Of a stretch of 36,767 nucleotides of DNA, positions 6,850 to 15,645 are shown one piece after another (positions within the stretch are counted from its first letter, which is position 1; each line of letters opens with the position of its first letter). The notes beneath the pieces were generated by a model. That model was given only the letters and a program-made list of their open reading frames with translations. It was not told where the DNA came from and did no database searches. The stretch spans positions 1-36,767 of the forward strand of contig DASVCA010000177.1 in NCBI GenBank assembly GCA_036381835.1, given 5' to 3'. This stretch comes from DASULK01 sp036381835. Lineage in GTDB: Bacteria > Actinomycetota > Actinomycetes > Mycobacteriales > Micromonosporaceae. The position numbers and the translations under genes were made by a program.

Positions 6850-8721
6850 TCATCCGGTCCGGGTCAGGCTGATCGTGAACCGGTTGCCGTCCGGGGCGTT
6901 GAACGAGTAGGTGAGGGTGTCGCCGACGATCACATAGTCGGCCGTGCCCCCGAGCGCCGCGCGGAACCCGTCGACACCGGGCAACGGCATCGTGACGCCC
7001 CTGATGGTCATCACACCCCGCCCCGCCACGTCGGCGACGGTGAAGGTCGTACGGGTCGCGGTGTAGGTGCCGGTGAAGGAGGCGCTTCCCGAGCCGGTGA
7101 TGTCGCTGAACCGGCAGGTCGCCTGGTACCCGGCGCTCCAGCTGCCGTCCTCGCGGAAGTCGACCACGTACGGTCCCGTGCAGTGGGGCATCTCGCCGTA
7201 CCCGCGAGCAAGGACCGCCATCACGTTCGAGACGTCGGTCGTCCAGCGGCCGACGAGAGCGGGCGGTTCACACGCTTCCTCGATCGTCAGCGGCGTGGCG
7301 ACGACCGACAACCGGCCCCCGTTCACCGCGCCGATGCTCGCCGCACCGGTCCCGGACGACGCCCTCGGCGCTTCGAGCTCGGTCCCGTCGGGGCAGAAGC
7401 ACCCTCCCGGAGCCATGCAGAAGTGCACCGATCCGCCGGGCTCGAGCGCGACGGTCCCCGCACCCGGTAGGGCGACCGCTCCCGCCGTCCCGCCCTGCAC
7501 CGCGATCCGGACGACCTCGCTGACGCCGATGTCGAGGCGCACGGGGAACACCGCGAGTCGACCCGCCCGGGCGCTGACCTCGCTGGGCTCGTCGCCCGAC
7601 ACCCGCAGCCAGGTCTCGGTACGGGCGTCGGTGATGCCCGGCCCGTAGGACTCCCACTGACGACCCATCTCGGGGAAGCGCACGAGGGCCTGGGACTGGG
7701 CCCGGACGGCCTGGGCGGCGGGTCCGCCGAACAGGGTCTCGACCGCGGCAACAGCCGCCTTGCCGAGCATGGGCAGCAGGTTCTCCCAGGTCTCGGCTCC
7801 GGACGACTCGGCCACGGCGTACAGACCGATCGCGTCGTAGCTGCGGCGGGTGAGCGCGTTCTCCGGGGTGAGCAACCAGGTGTCCCACCCCGAGGCGCTC
7901 GACGACGAGCCGCCCACGTACGCCTCGCCCGCCCACTCGGCCTGTCCCTCGATCATCCACAGGGGACCGGACTCGAAGGCCCGGGCGTTCACGTCGAGTT
8001 GGAAGCAGTGCCACACCTCGTGGGCGATCGTGCTCATCGCGGACCGGCCATCGCCCGCGAAGGCCCGCTCGGCCAGCATGATGCGGCAGGCGCTCGTCGA
8101 GCCGTCGGACCGTAAATCGCCCCAGGTCACCCCCAAGTCGCGGATGCGCCGGTCGGGAACCACCCGGGCCCGCACCGGAAGCCGCAGTTCGTGGCCGGAC
8201 AGTTCCGCCAGGCCGGCGACGACATGCGAGACGGTCTCCGCGAGCTCCTCCGGGTCGGGAACGTCGGCCGGCCCTTCGTCGCCACCGCCCGCGCGGGCGC
8301 GGGCGGCACCGGCCGGGATCTCCACCTCTGTCTCGTCCGGTGCCATCTCGATCGCTTTCGCGACGGCGGTGGCGACCGCTTCGGGCAGCTTCGCCTGCGG
8401 TGCGACGAGTGCTCGCAGCGCGGCGCCGGCGAGGTGGTGTGCCTCGCCGGCGAGCGTCAGCGGTGCCACGCCTTCGATCGGCGCCACGGTCGTGGCGAAG
8501 ACCCGCTGGGCCGCGTCGAGCGGCAGTGTCCCTTCGTCGTCGAGGAGTTCCCCGAGCGCCACCAGCGCGGGGTCGGGGACGGCCGCCCGGGACGGAGACG
8601 GATCACCGGGGGATGCGGTGGGCTTCGTCCCGGTGCAGGCCGACAGCAGTGCGAGGCCGAGCCCCGCGACGATGACCGGAATGCGGCGACTGCTCGCGCG
8701 AGACCTCGCGGTACTGTCCAT
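6850..8721 (-). CDS. Lipoprotein with gluzincin-like HExxH zinc-protease signature
   Basis: An exported lipoprotein of 623 residues, not assigned to a named family. The N-terminus has arginines, a hydrophobic stretch and a lipobox LLSAC with Cys29 as the lipidated residue. A helical, Ala-rich region follows. The motif H234-E-V-W-H238 and, 20 residues later, E258-G within WMIEGQAEW form a gluzincin-type zinc-peptidase signature, with E235 as the likely catalytic base. The last ~130 residues (from VGRWTTD) look like a beta-barrel, lipocalin-type domain. A Cys-rich patch (CMAPGGCFC) sits between. The start is ATG 8721-8719 because the signal sequence begins there; an upstream in-frame ATG adds only unlikely sequence. 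The gene follows a secreted serine protease on the same strand with a 112-bp gap. Substrate unknown. Confidence 0.75.
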   Translation of the reverse strand: MDSTARSRASSRRIPVIVAGLGLALLSACTGTKPTASPGDPSPSRAAVPDPALVALGELLDDEGTLPLDAAQRVFATTVAPIEGVAPLTLAGEAHHLAGAALRALVAPQAKLPEAVATAVAKAIEMAPDETEVEIPAGAARARAGGGDEGPADVPDPEELAETVSHVVAGLAELSGHELRLPVRARVVPDRRIRDLGVTWGDLRSDGSTSACRIMLAERAFAGDGRSAMSTIAHEVWHCFQLDVNARAFESGPLWMIEGQAEWAGEAYVGGSSSSASGWDTWLLTPENALTRRSYDAIGLYAVAESSGAETWENLLPMLGKAAVAAVETLFGGPAAQAVRAQSQALVRFPEMGRQWESYGPGITDARTETWLRVSGDEPSEVSARAGRLAVFPVRLDIGVSEVVRIAVQGGTAGAVALPGAGTVALEPGGSVHFCMAPGGCFCPDGTELEAPRASSGTGAASIGAVNGGRLSVVATPLTIEEACEPPALVGRWTTDVSNVMAVLARGYGEMPHCTGPYVVDFREDGSWSAGYQATCRFSDITGSGSASFTGTYTATRTTFTVADVAGRGVMTIRGVTMPLPGVDGFRAALGGTADYVIVGDTLTYSFNAPDGNRFTISLTRTG

Positions 8722-8833
8722 GACTCGTCCCCTTACCGCGATCTCCTGCGGGTTGCTTCGATGCGTGCGAGCGTAGTGGTGGCCCGCAAACACACCTATC
8801 CGCCAAACGAGCAGGCAAGGGAACCAGTACAGG

Positions 8834-9697
8834 TCAGTACATGCTCACCCGGTACGCGTCGAGCGACTCGATCACCGGCTGGTAGAAGGTGATCCCACCA
8901 CTGCGGCAGTCACCGCTGCCGCCGGACGTGATGCCGAGCGCCTTGCTGCCGTCGTAGAGCGGGCCGCCGGAGTCACCGGGTTCCGCGCACACGTCGGTCT
9001 GGATCATGCCTCGGACCGTGCCGCTGCCCACGTAGCGGACGGTGACGTTGAGCGCGGTGACCCGTCCGCTGTGGGTGCCGGTGGTCGACCCGGTCCGCTT
9101 GACCGGCTGGCCCACATAGGCCTCCGAGGGGGTGAACCCGCCGGGGTGGCTCAGCGCGGTGTTGTCGTACCGGACCAGCGCGTAGTCGTTTTTCGGGAAG
9201 CTGGAGCCGACGGTGGGGCCGATCAGCGTCCGCTGCGCGGAGTCCGCGTACCAGGTGTTCACCACGTTGCCGCAGTGCCCGGCGGTGAGGAAGTAGTAGG
9301 TGTTGCCGCTGACCACGTTGAACCCGAGTGAGCAGCGGTAGCCGCCGCCGTAGATGGCGTCCCCGGCGGACAGCAGCGGGGCGAAGACACCCCGGGCGTG
9401 CTCGAACCGGATCGCCCCGGCATCGGCGCCCGCGGTCCGCTTGATCTTCGCGATCTCGGCTCGGGACACCGTGCTGTCGGCGGTCACCACGACCCGGCCG
9501 GAGGCGGCGTCCACGTACCAGGCGATTCCCTCGACGCCCGATCGTTCGATGGCGTCGGCGACGTCGGCGAGCAGGCGGGGGGTGTACCGCGCGGACTCGG
9601 CGGCGGTCGCCGGTACGGCCAGCGCGCCGGCGACGACCAACCCGATCGCGCCGGCGAGCAGCCGGGCGAGCAGGCGGGGGGTGTGTCTGATCCTCAC
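8834..9697 (-). CDS. Secreted S1 serine protease, streptogrisin-like
   Basis: A 287-residue secreted chymotrypsin-fold protease of the alpha-lytic/streptogrisin group. It has a signal peptide (hydrophobic LLAGAIGLVVAGALAVPATA, cleavage after an A-x-A), a short pro-region (about residues 33-105) and a mature domain beginning near GDAIYGGGYRCSLG. The catalytic triad is visible: H141 in TAGHC, D171 in KNDYALV and S243 in GDSGGP. Three Cys pairs are plausible (C122/C142 region, C216 region, C261 region). The pro-region should act as a folding chaperone and be removed by self-cleavage. The start is GTG at 9697-9695, preceded by GAGGAGGAG. It lies upstream of the metalloprotease-like lipoprotein gene. 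Confidence 0.92.
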   Translation of the reverse strand: MRIRHTPRLLARLLAGAIGLVVAGALAVPATAAESARYTPRLLADVADAIERSGVEGIAWYVDAASGRVVVTADSTVSRAEIAKIKRTAGADAGAIRFEHARGVFAPLLSAGDAIYGGGYRCSLGFNVVSGNTYYFLTAGHCGNVVNTWYADSAQRTLIGPTVGSSFPKNDYALVRYDNTALSHPGGFTPSEAYVGQPVKRTGSTTGTHSGRVTALNVTVRYVGSGTVRGMIQTDVCAEPGDSGGPLYDGSKALGITSGGSGDCRSGGITFYQPVIESLDAYRVSMY

Positions 9698-9739
9698 TGT
9701 CTCCTCCTCATCAGTCGTGGCCGTTGACGTTTCGACGAG

Positions 9740-9785
9740 TTCCAGTGAGTATTTAGATATTTAAATCACATGGCAATAGTTTGGG
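9740..9785 (-). promoter_or_regulatory. AT-rich promoter region of the S1 protease gene
   Basis: In a very GC-rich window, the segment around 9749-9770 (minus strand ATTTAAATATCTAAATAC) is strikingly AT-rich and lies 50-75 bp upstream of the protease start. It includes the palindrome ATTTAAAT and TA-rich hexamers able to serve as a -10 box. The exact transcription start cannot be fixed. Confidence 0.4.
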
Positions 9786-9803
9786 GCCGGTCGACCTAAC
9801 GCC

Positions 9804-11453
9804 TCAGACCGCTTCGAACCAGGCCGCGGCGTCGCCCGGCAGGAGGATCCCCTCGCCGTCCGCGAGGAGCGGCGCGCTGGCCAGCAGCGGAGTGCCCGGC
9901 CGGCCGACCGGTGCCGGCGCGCCGCTGAAGTTCACCGCGCAGACCAGCCGCCCGCCCGCACCACCCCGGGCGAAGGCCAGCACCCCGGGAGCGCTGTCCA
10001 ACCACGTCACCCCGCCGACATCCGCCGATCCGGCCAGCACCGGATGGGTACGCCGGATCCGCAGCGCGGCCCGGTAGAGCTCCAGCATCGAGTTCGGGTC
10101 CCCGGTCTGCGCCGCCACCGACAACTTCGCCCAGGTCTCCGGTATGGGCAGCCACGGGATCGAGCCGTCCGGGCCGAACCCGTACGGAGGCAGGTCACCG
10201 TGCCACGGGATCGGCACCCGGCAGCCGTCGCGGCTCTCCCCGGTGCGCCGGAACGCCGGATCCTGACGAAGCTCGTCCGGCAGGTCCAGCACCTCCGGCA
10301 GCCCCAGCTCCTCCCCCTGATAGAGGTACGCGCTGCCGGGCAGGGCCAGCATCAGCAGCGCGGCGGCCCGCGCCCGGCGCAGACCCAGGGCGCCGTCACC
10401 GTACCGGGTCACATGCCGCCGCCGGTCGTGGTTGGACAGCACCCAGGTCGTCGGCGCGCCCACGATGCGCGCCTCGGCGAGCGCGGTGTCGATCACCTGG
10501 CGGAACGAGTCCGCCGACCAGGTCGCGTCCATGAAGTCGAAATTGAACGCCTGGTGCAGCTCGTCCGGGCCGATGTAGCGGGCCAGCCGCTGCGGGGTCT
10601 CCGCCCACGCCTCGGCGACCGCCATCCGGCCGCCCGGGTAGCGGTCCAGGATCGGCCGCCACGCCCGGTAGATGTCGTGCACCTCGTCCTGGTCGAAGTA
10701 GGGCAGCCGGCCACGGCCGAGCAGCTCGACCTGGCGCCGCCCGTCGGCCGAGCCGAACCCGACATCGGGCAGCCCCTCGGCCTTGATCATGCCGTGCGCC
10801 ACGTCGACGCGGAACCCGTCCACCCCCCGGTCCAGCCAGAACCGCAGAATGTCCTCGAACTCGGCGCGCACCTCGGGATTGCGCCAGTTCAGGTCGGGCT
10901 GAGCCGGGTCGAACAGGTGCAGATACCACTGTCCGTCCGGCACCCGCGTCCATGCCGGACCGCCGAAGATGGACTCCCAGTCGTTCGGCGGCGCGGACCC
11001 GTCCGGCCCCCGTCCGTCCCGGAAGAGATACCGGTCGCGGGCGGGCGATCCGGGCGGGGCGGCGAGCGCCGCCACGAACCACGGATGGGCGCTCGACGTG
11101 TGGTTGGGCACCAGGTCCACGATGATCCGCAGGCCGAGCGCGTGCGCGTCGGCGACGAGGGCGTCGAAGTCGGCGAGCGTGCCGAACATCGGATCGACGT
11201 CCCGGTAGTCGGCCACGTCGTACCCGCCGTCCACCATGGGCGAGGTGTAGAACGGGGTCAGCCAGAGCGCGTCCACGCCGAGATCGCGCAGGTACGGCAG
11301 GCGCGAGCGCACCCCCGGCAGGTCCCCGACGCCGTCCCCGTCGGAGTCCGCGAAGCTGCGCACGTACACCTGGTAGACGACGGCGCCGCGCCACCAGTCG
11401 GCGCCGTCGGGAGCTGAGCGGGGGTCGGGCCGGGTAGCGTCGTTCGCGATCAC
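9804..11453 (-). CDS. GH13 alpha-glucosidase / oligo-1,6-glucosidase type
   Basis: A cytoplasmic glycoside hydrolase of 549 residues that should release glucose from malto- or isomalto-oligosaccharides. The GH13 conserved regions are clear: DLVPNH (I), GFRVDVAHG with nucleophile D217 (II), VAEAWAE with acid/base E281 (III) and VLSNHD (IV). The N-terminal WWRGAVVYQVYVRSFADS is typical of alpha-glucosidases. No signal peptide is present. The start is GTG 11453-11451, preceded by GAGGAG. It lies 28 bp downstream of a LacI-family gene on the same strand, so the two are likely co-transcribed and induced by maltodextrin. Region II with VAH and region III with EAW fit alpha-glucosidase rather than trehalose synthase, but specificity needs assay. 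Confidence 0.9.
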   Translation of the reverse strand: MIANDATRPDPRSAPDGADWWRGAVVYQVYVRSFADSDGDGVGDLPGVRSRLPYLRDLGVDALWLTPFYTSPMVDGGYDVADYRDVDPMFGTLADFDALVADAHALGLRIIVDLVPNHTSSAHPWFVAALAAPPGSPARDRYLFRDGRGPDGSAPPNDWESIFGGPAWTRVPDGQWYLHLFDPAQPDLNWRNPEVRAEFEDILRFWLDRGVDGFRVDVAHGMIKAEGLPDVGFGSADGRRQVELLGRGRLPYFDQDEVHDIYRAWRPILDRYPGGRMAVAEAWAETPQRLARYIGPDELHQAFNFDFMDATWSADSFRQVIDTALAEARIVGAPTTWVLSNHDRRRHVTRYGDGALGLRRARAAALLMLALPGSAYLYQGEELGLPEVLDLPDELRQDPAFRRTGESRDGCRVPIPWHGDLPPYGFGPDGSIPWLPIPETWAKLSVAAQTGDPNSMLELYRAALRIRRTHPVLAGSADVGGVTWLDSAPGVLAFARGGAGGRLVCAVNFSGAPAPVGRPGTPLLASAPLLADGEGILLPGDAAAWFEAV

Positions 11454-11481
11454 CGTCTCCTCGTTTCTGCTGTCGGCGCGG

Positions 11482-12564
11482 TCATCGACCGGTGGTCTGG
11501 GTACGCAGGTCGTGCGGGTCCTGCGAGACGCGGGGACCGACCACCGGGGTCGGGGGAGCGACGGCGGTCGAGCCCCGTACCACCAGTTCCGGGCGGAAGA
11601 CGTACTCCGAGTGGGGCGCGGCGTGGCCGTTGATCTCGTCGACCAGCGCCCGTACCGCGGCCACCGCCATCGCCGGCACCGGCTGGCGCAGCGTGGTCAG
11701 CGGAGGATCGGTGAACGCGATCAGCGGGGAGTCGTCGTAGCCCACCACCGAGACGTCCTGCGGCACCGACAGCCCGCGCTGGCGGGCCGCCCGGATCGCC
11801 CCCAGCGCCATCAGGTCGGAGCCGCAGACAAGCCCGGTCACCCCCCGGTCGAGTAGTCGGGCGGCGGCGGCCTCGCCGCCTTCGACCCCGAACAGGTCGA
11901 GCGAGACCAACTCGTCGAGCGCCTCGTCGGGGACGCCGAGCAGCCGGTTCATCGCGGCGCGGTACCCGGCCAGCTTGCGGCGTACCGGGGTGTACCGCTG
12001 CTGGCCGGTGACCAGCCCGATGCGCCGGTGACCGAGCGACACCAGGTGGGCCACGGCGAGTTCCGCGGCCTCCCGGTCGTCGCAGGAGACGAACGGTGCC
12101 TCCACATCGGGCACGTAGCCGTTGATCAGCACGATGGGCAGCCGCCGGTCGATCAGCTTGCGGTAGCGGTCGTGGTCGGCGGTGGCGTCGGCGTGCAGGC
12201 CCGAGACGAAGACGATGCCCGACACCTGCCGGTCGAGCAGCATCTCGACGTACTCGTCCTCGGTGACCCCGCCCGGGGTCTGGGTGCAGAGCACGGGGGT
12301 GAAGCCGGACTGCGCCAGCGTCGACTCGATGCTCTGGGCGAAGGCCGGGAAGATCGGGTTGTCCAGTTCGGGCACCACCAGGCCGACCAGTCCGGCGCTG
12401 CGTTTGCGCAGCCGGGCCGGCCGCTCGTAGCCGAGCACGTCGAGTGCGGTGAGCACGGCCTGCCGGGTCTCCGGGGCGACCCCGGGGCGGTCGTTGAGGA
12501 CCCGGGACACGGTGGCCTCGCTGACCTGGGCCTGCCGGGCGATGTCGGACAGTCGCGCGCGCAT
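11482..12564 (-). CDS. LacI-family transcriptional regulator, MalR-like
   Basis: A DNA-binding repressor of 360 residues. The N-terminal helix-turn-helix and hinge are standard (ARLSDIARQAQVSEATVSRVLNDRPGVAPETR). The remainder is a periplasmic-binding-protein-like sugar domain (LVGLVVPELDNPIFPAF, VVGYDDSPLIAFTDPPLTTLRQP). It is divergent from malEFG and upstream of an alpha-glucosidase gene, which supports control of maltose/maltodextrin use. The start is ATG 12564-12562, with only a weak ribosome-binding site. The C-terminal ~25 residues after VVRGSTAV are Pro/Thr-rich and probably disordered. The inducer is probably a maltodextrin; this is inferred from context. Confidence 0.9.
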   Translation of the reverse strand: MRARLSDIARQAQVSEATVSRVLNDRPGVAPETRQAVLTALDVLGYERPARLRKRSAGLVGLVVPELDNPIFPAFAQSIESTLAQSGFTPVLCTQTPGGVTEDEYVEMLLDRQVSGIVFVSGLHADATADHDRYRKLIDRRLPIVLINGYVPDVEAPFVSCDDREAAELAVAHLVSLGHRRIGLVTGQQRYTPVRRKLAGYRAAMNRLLGVPDEALDELVSLDLFGVEGGEAAAARLLDRGVTGLVCGSDLMALGAIRAARQRGLSVPQDVSVVGYDDSPLIAFTDPPLTTLRQPVPAMAVAAVRALVDEINGHAAPHSEYVFRPELVVRGSTAVAPPTPVVGPRVSQDPHDLRTQTTGR

Positions 12565-12594
12565 GGCCGCACATTAGCCTACGAAACCCCGGGT

Positions 12595-12645
12595 TTGCGC
12601 AAGCGCGTGCAAGGACTTCCAATGAATGCAAGGACTTGCTAACGT
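12595..12645. promoter_or_regulatory. Candidate LacI/MalR operators in the divergent mal promoter
   Basis: The 186-bp region between the repressor and malE contains TTGCGCAA (12595-12602), a perfect palindrome with the central CG typical of LacI-family sites. It also has GCAAG-GA-CTTGC (12628-12639), a 5-bp inverted repeat with 2-bp spacer. The 11-mer TGCAAGGACTT occurs twice, at 12608-12618 and 12627-12637, 19 bp apart. TAACGT at 12640-12645 could be the malE -10 box, next to the second site. Which site is bound is not known. Confidence 0.5.
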
Positions 12646-12750
12646 CCCGGCAACACAACTCCACACGATGCTGCCCGGCCATCGGGCGACCACATGCGAT
12701 GCAGAACGGCCGGGTCGGCCATGCCCGGCCATGACCGACAGGAGTTTCCG

Positions 12751-14001
12751 ATGCGCATCCGTACCTCGGGTATGGCTGCCGCGACGCTTGCCGCCCTACT
12801 GGCGGTCTCGGCGTGTGGTGGCAGCGATCAACCGGCCACGAAGGACTCCGCCGAGCCTCCCAGCGGCAAACTGGTCATCTGGGCCGACGACAAGCGGGCC
12901 GAGGTGCTCAAGCCGTTCGCCGAGAAGTTCGGCAAGGACAACGGGGTCACCGTCGAGGTCCAGGCCATCTCCAAGGACCAGCAGATCACCTTCGTCACCG
13001 CCTCCCAGCAGGGCAACGGCCCGGACGTGATGGTCGGGGCGCACGACTGGATCGGCAACCTCGTGCAGAACGGGGCGATCGACCCGGTCCAGCTCACCGA
13101 CGCGCAGAAGGCCGCCTTCCCCGAGGTCGCGCTCAAGGCGGTCACCTTCAACGGCCAGATCTACGGGCTGCCGTACGCGATGGAGAACCTCGCGCTGATC
13201 CGCAACACCGAGCTGGCGCCGACCGCGCCGGCCACCGTGGAGGAAATCGTCGCCGCCGGCAAGAAACTCAAGGCCGAGGGCAAGGCCAGCGAGATCATGT
13301 GCCTGCAGGTCGGCCAGAACGGCGACGCCTACCACATCTACCCGCTGTTCACCTCGGCCGGCGGCTACCTGTTCGGCACGGCGGCCAACGGCGACTACGA
13401 CCCGAAGGATCTCGGCGTCGGCAAGCCCGAATCAATCGCCGCGTTCAAGAAGATCGCCGCGCTCGGTGAGAAGGGCGAGGGCGCGCTGAAGCGCTCGATC
13501 GCCGGAGAGAACTCGATCGCCACCTTCACCGGCAAGAAGTGCGCCTTCCTGATCTCCGGCCCGTGGGCCATCACCGACGTCAAGAAGGCCGGCATCAAGT
13601 ACGACATCACCCCCATCCCCGGGTTCGCGGGTGGGAAGCCCGCCCAGCCGTTCGTCGGGGTGCAGGCCTTCTACGTCGCCGCCAAGGGCAAGAACAAGGC
13701 GCTCGCCCAGGAGTTCGTGGTCAACTACCTGACCGATCCGGAACTGGCCGTGGCCCTCTACGAGGCCGAGCCGCGTCCGCCGGCGCTGACCGCCGCCCTC
13801 GATCGGGTCAAGGGCAGCGACCCGGACCTCGCCAAGTTCCAGGAGGCCGGCAAGAACGGCGCGGTGCTCCCCGCGATCCCCGAGATGGCCGCCATCTGGG
13901 ACCCGTTCGGCAAGGCCGAGGCCGCCATCGTCGGCGGCGCCGACGTCGAGCAGACACTGACCGCCGCCGCGAAGACCATCGCCGATCAGATCAACAAGTA
14001 G
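12751..14001 (+). CDS. malE: Maltose/maltodextrin-binding lipoprotein of ABC importer
   Basis: An extracellular solute-binding protein of 416 residues anchored as a lipoprotein. It has a signal peptide with lipobox LAVSAC, Cys22. The mature part follows the family-1 binding-protein pattern: KLVIWADDKRAEVL, then GNGPDVMVGAHDWIGNLVQNG and NGQIYGLPYAMENLALIRN, which match the maltose-binding fold. It captures malto-oligosaccharides outside the membrane and passes them to MalF/MalG. The start at 12751 is preceded by AGGAG at 12740-12744; the upstream in-frame ATG lacks the signal-sequence start. malF begins 3 bp after the stop. Confidence 0.93.
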   Translation: MRIRTSGMAAATLAALLAVSACGGSDQPATKDSAEPPSGKLVIWADDKRAEVLKPFAEKFGKDNGVTVEVQAISKDQQITFVTASQQGNGPDVMVGAHDWIGNLVQNGAIDPVQLTDAQKAAFPEVALKAVTFNGQIYGLPYAMENLALIRNTELAPTAPATVEEIVAAGKKLKAEGKASEIMCLQVGQNGDAYHIYPLFTSAGGYLFGTAANGDYDPKDLGVGKPESIAAFKKIAALGEKGEGALKRSIAGENSIATFTGKKCAFLISGPWAITDVKKAGIKYDITPIPGFAGGKPAQPFVGVQAFYVAAKGKNKALAQEFVVNYLTDPELAVALYEAEPRPPALTAALDRVKGSDPDLAKFQEAGKNGAVLPAIPEMAAIWDPFGKAEAAIVGGADVEQTLTAAAKTIADQINK

Positions 14002-14004
14002 GTC

Positions 14005-15645
14005 ATGAGTACGCAGCTCGCTGGCGCGGGGCAGACCAGGACCCCGCGCCAGCGGGCCGGCGGTTCGCGCCGGCCCGCACGGCAGCACGGCCCCGGGTTC
14101 GACGACCGACCGGTCACCCTCGGGGGCATCGTCGTCAAGATCGTGCTACTCGGCCTGGTCGCCGGTATCGCGACCTGGGCCGCGTTCCCCCTGATCGAAA
14201 CCGAGTCGTGGCTCGGCCTGGCGATCCTCGCCGTCACCACCGCCGGCATCTTCTACCTCTACCTGACCCGCCGGCACATCCCGCTGAAGTACCTGGTTCC
14301 CGGCACGCTCTTCCTGCTCGTCTTCCAGGTCTTCCCCGTGCTCTACACGGTCAGCACCGCGTTCACCAACTTCGGCGACGGGCACCGCGGCAGCAAAGAG
14401 GACGCGATCGTCGCCATCCAGACCGCATCGGTCGTCCAGGTGCCGGGCTCCGTCGAGTACGCGCTGACCGTCGCCACCACCGGCGATCCGGCCACCGGTC
14501 CGCTGGTCTTCCTGGTCACCGATCCGGCGACCGGGCAGGTTTCGGTGGGCGACGCGGAAGGACTGCGCCCCCTGGACCCGGACGCGGTCACCGTCCGGGC
14601 CGACGGCAAGGTCACCGCCGCCGAGGGCTACACCCTGCTGAACGCCGGCCAGGCCAGCCTGCGCAGCCGCGAGATCACCGAGTTCACCGTGCCCACCGCC
14701 GCCGGCGCGATCCGCTCCACCGGACTGTCCCGCGCCTACGAGGGCAAGGCGGTGCGGGCGTACGACGAGGCGTGCGACTGCATCCGGGACACCGAGACCG
14801 GGCGGACCTGGACGGCCGACGAGAGCATCGGGGCGTTCGTCGCCGCGGACGGGGAGCGACTGGCCCAGGGGTGGCGGGTCGACGTCGGACTTACCAACTT
14901 CACCCGGGTCTTCACCGACGACCGGATCGCCGGACCGTTCCTGCGCACCCTGGTCTGGAACTTCGGCTTCGCGATCGGCTCGGTGCTGGTCACCTTCGCG
15001 CTCGGCATGGGCTGCGCGTTGGCGCTGCACCATCCCCGGCTGCGCGGGCGGCGGCTCTACCGGGTGCTGCTGGTCCTGCCGTACGCGATGCCGTCGTTCG
15101 CCATGCTGCTGGTCTGGCGGGACATGTTCAACAAGGACTTCGGCCTGATCAACCAGTTCTTCGGGCTCGAGGTGGACTGGCTCGGGGATCCGTGGACGGC
15201 GCGGCTGGCCGTGATCCTGGTGCAGCTGTGGCTCGGCTACCCGTACATGTTCCTGGTCACCACGGGAGCGCTGCAGGCCATCCCGCAGGAGCTGACCGAG
15301 GCGGCGGCGATCGACGGTGCCTCACCCTGGCAGGTGTTCCGCCAGGTCACCCTGCCGCTGCTGCTGGTCGCCCTCAGCCCGTTGCTGATCTCCTCGTTCG
15401 CGTACAACTTCAACAACTTCAACGCCATCCACCTGACTACCGAGGGCGGGCCGTTCCCGGCCGACAACCCCAGCGTGGGCGCCACCGACCTGCTGCTCAC
15501 CTACATGTATCGCTTGGCGTTCGGCGCGGCGGGCGCCCAGTACGGCTTCGCCGCCGCGATATCGGTCTTCATCTTCGCCCTGGTCGCGATCATCTCCGCG
15601 ATCGGCTTCCGGCGCACCCGGGCTCAGGAGGAGGTGTACTCGTGA
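14005..15645 (+). CDS. malF: Maltose ABC transporter permease MalF
   Basis: A membrane permease of 546 residues. After a Pro/Arg-rich cytoplasmic N-terminus come hydrophobic segments at about 42-60, 66-85 and 93-113, then a large extracytoplasmic loop (about 120-300) that corresponds to the MalF P2 loop. Five more segments follow. The cytoplasmic EAA loop that docks the ATPase is EAAAIDGASPWQVFRQVTLP. The gene starts 3 bp after malE and has only a weak ribosome-binding site inside the malE end, so coupled translation is likely. No ATPase gene is in the operon. Actinomycetes often use a shared MsiK-type ATPase encoded elsewhere; that it does so here is inference. Confidence 0.93.
   Translation: MSTQLAGAGQTRTPRQRAGGSRRPARQHGPGFDDRPVTLGGIVVKIVLLGLVAGIATWAAFPLIETESWLGLAILAVTTAGIFYLYLTRRHIPLKYLVPGTLFLLVFQVFPVLYTVSTAFTNFGDGHRGSKEDAIVAIQTASVVQVPGSVEYALTVATTGDPATGPLVFLVTDPATGQVSVGDAEGLRPLDPDAVTVRADGKVTAAEGYTLLNAGQASLRSREITEFTVPTAAGAIRSTGLSRAYEGKAVRAYDEACDCIRDTETGRTWTADESIGAFVAADGERLAQGWRVDVGLTNFTRVFTDDRIAGPFLRTLVWNFGFAIGSVLVTFALGMGCALALHHPRLRGRRLYRVLLVLPYAMPSFAMLLVWRDMFNKDFGLINQFFGLEVDWLGDPWTARLAVILVQLWLGYPYMFLVTTGALQAIPQELTEAAAIDGASPWQVFRQVTLPLLLVALSPLLISSFAYNFNNFNAIHLTTEGGPFPADNPSVGATDLLLTYMYRLAFGAAGAQYGFAAAISVFIFALVAIISAIGFRRTRAQEEVYS

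Noticed and set aside
10044..11417. A 457-codon plus-strand frame opposite the alpha-glucosidase
   Set aside because: No recognisable motif, His/Arg/Pro-rich, and fully inside a GH13 gene with all catalytic regions intact.
13539..15641. Long open frame upstream of malG, in frame with it
   Set aside because: It is the wrong reading frame of malE and malF. malG has its own GTG start, ribosome-binding site and typical N-terminus at 15642.
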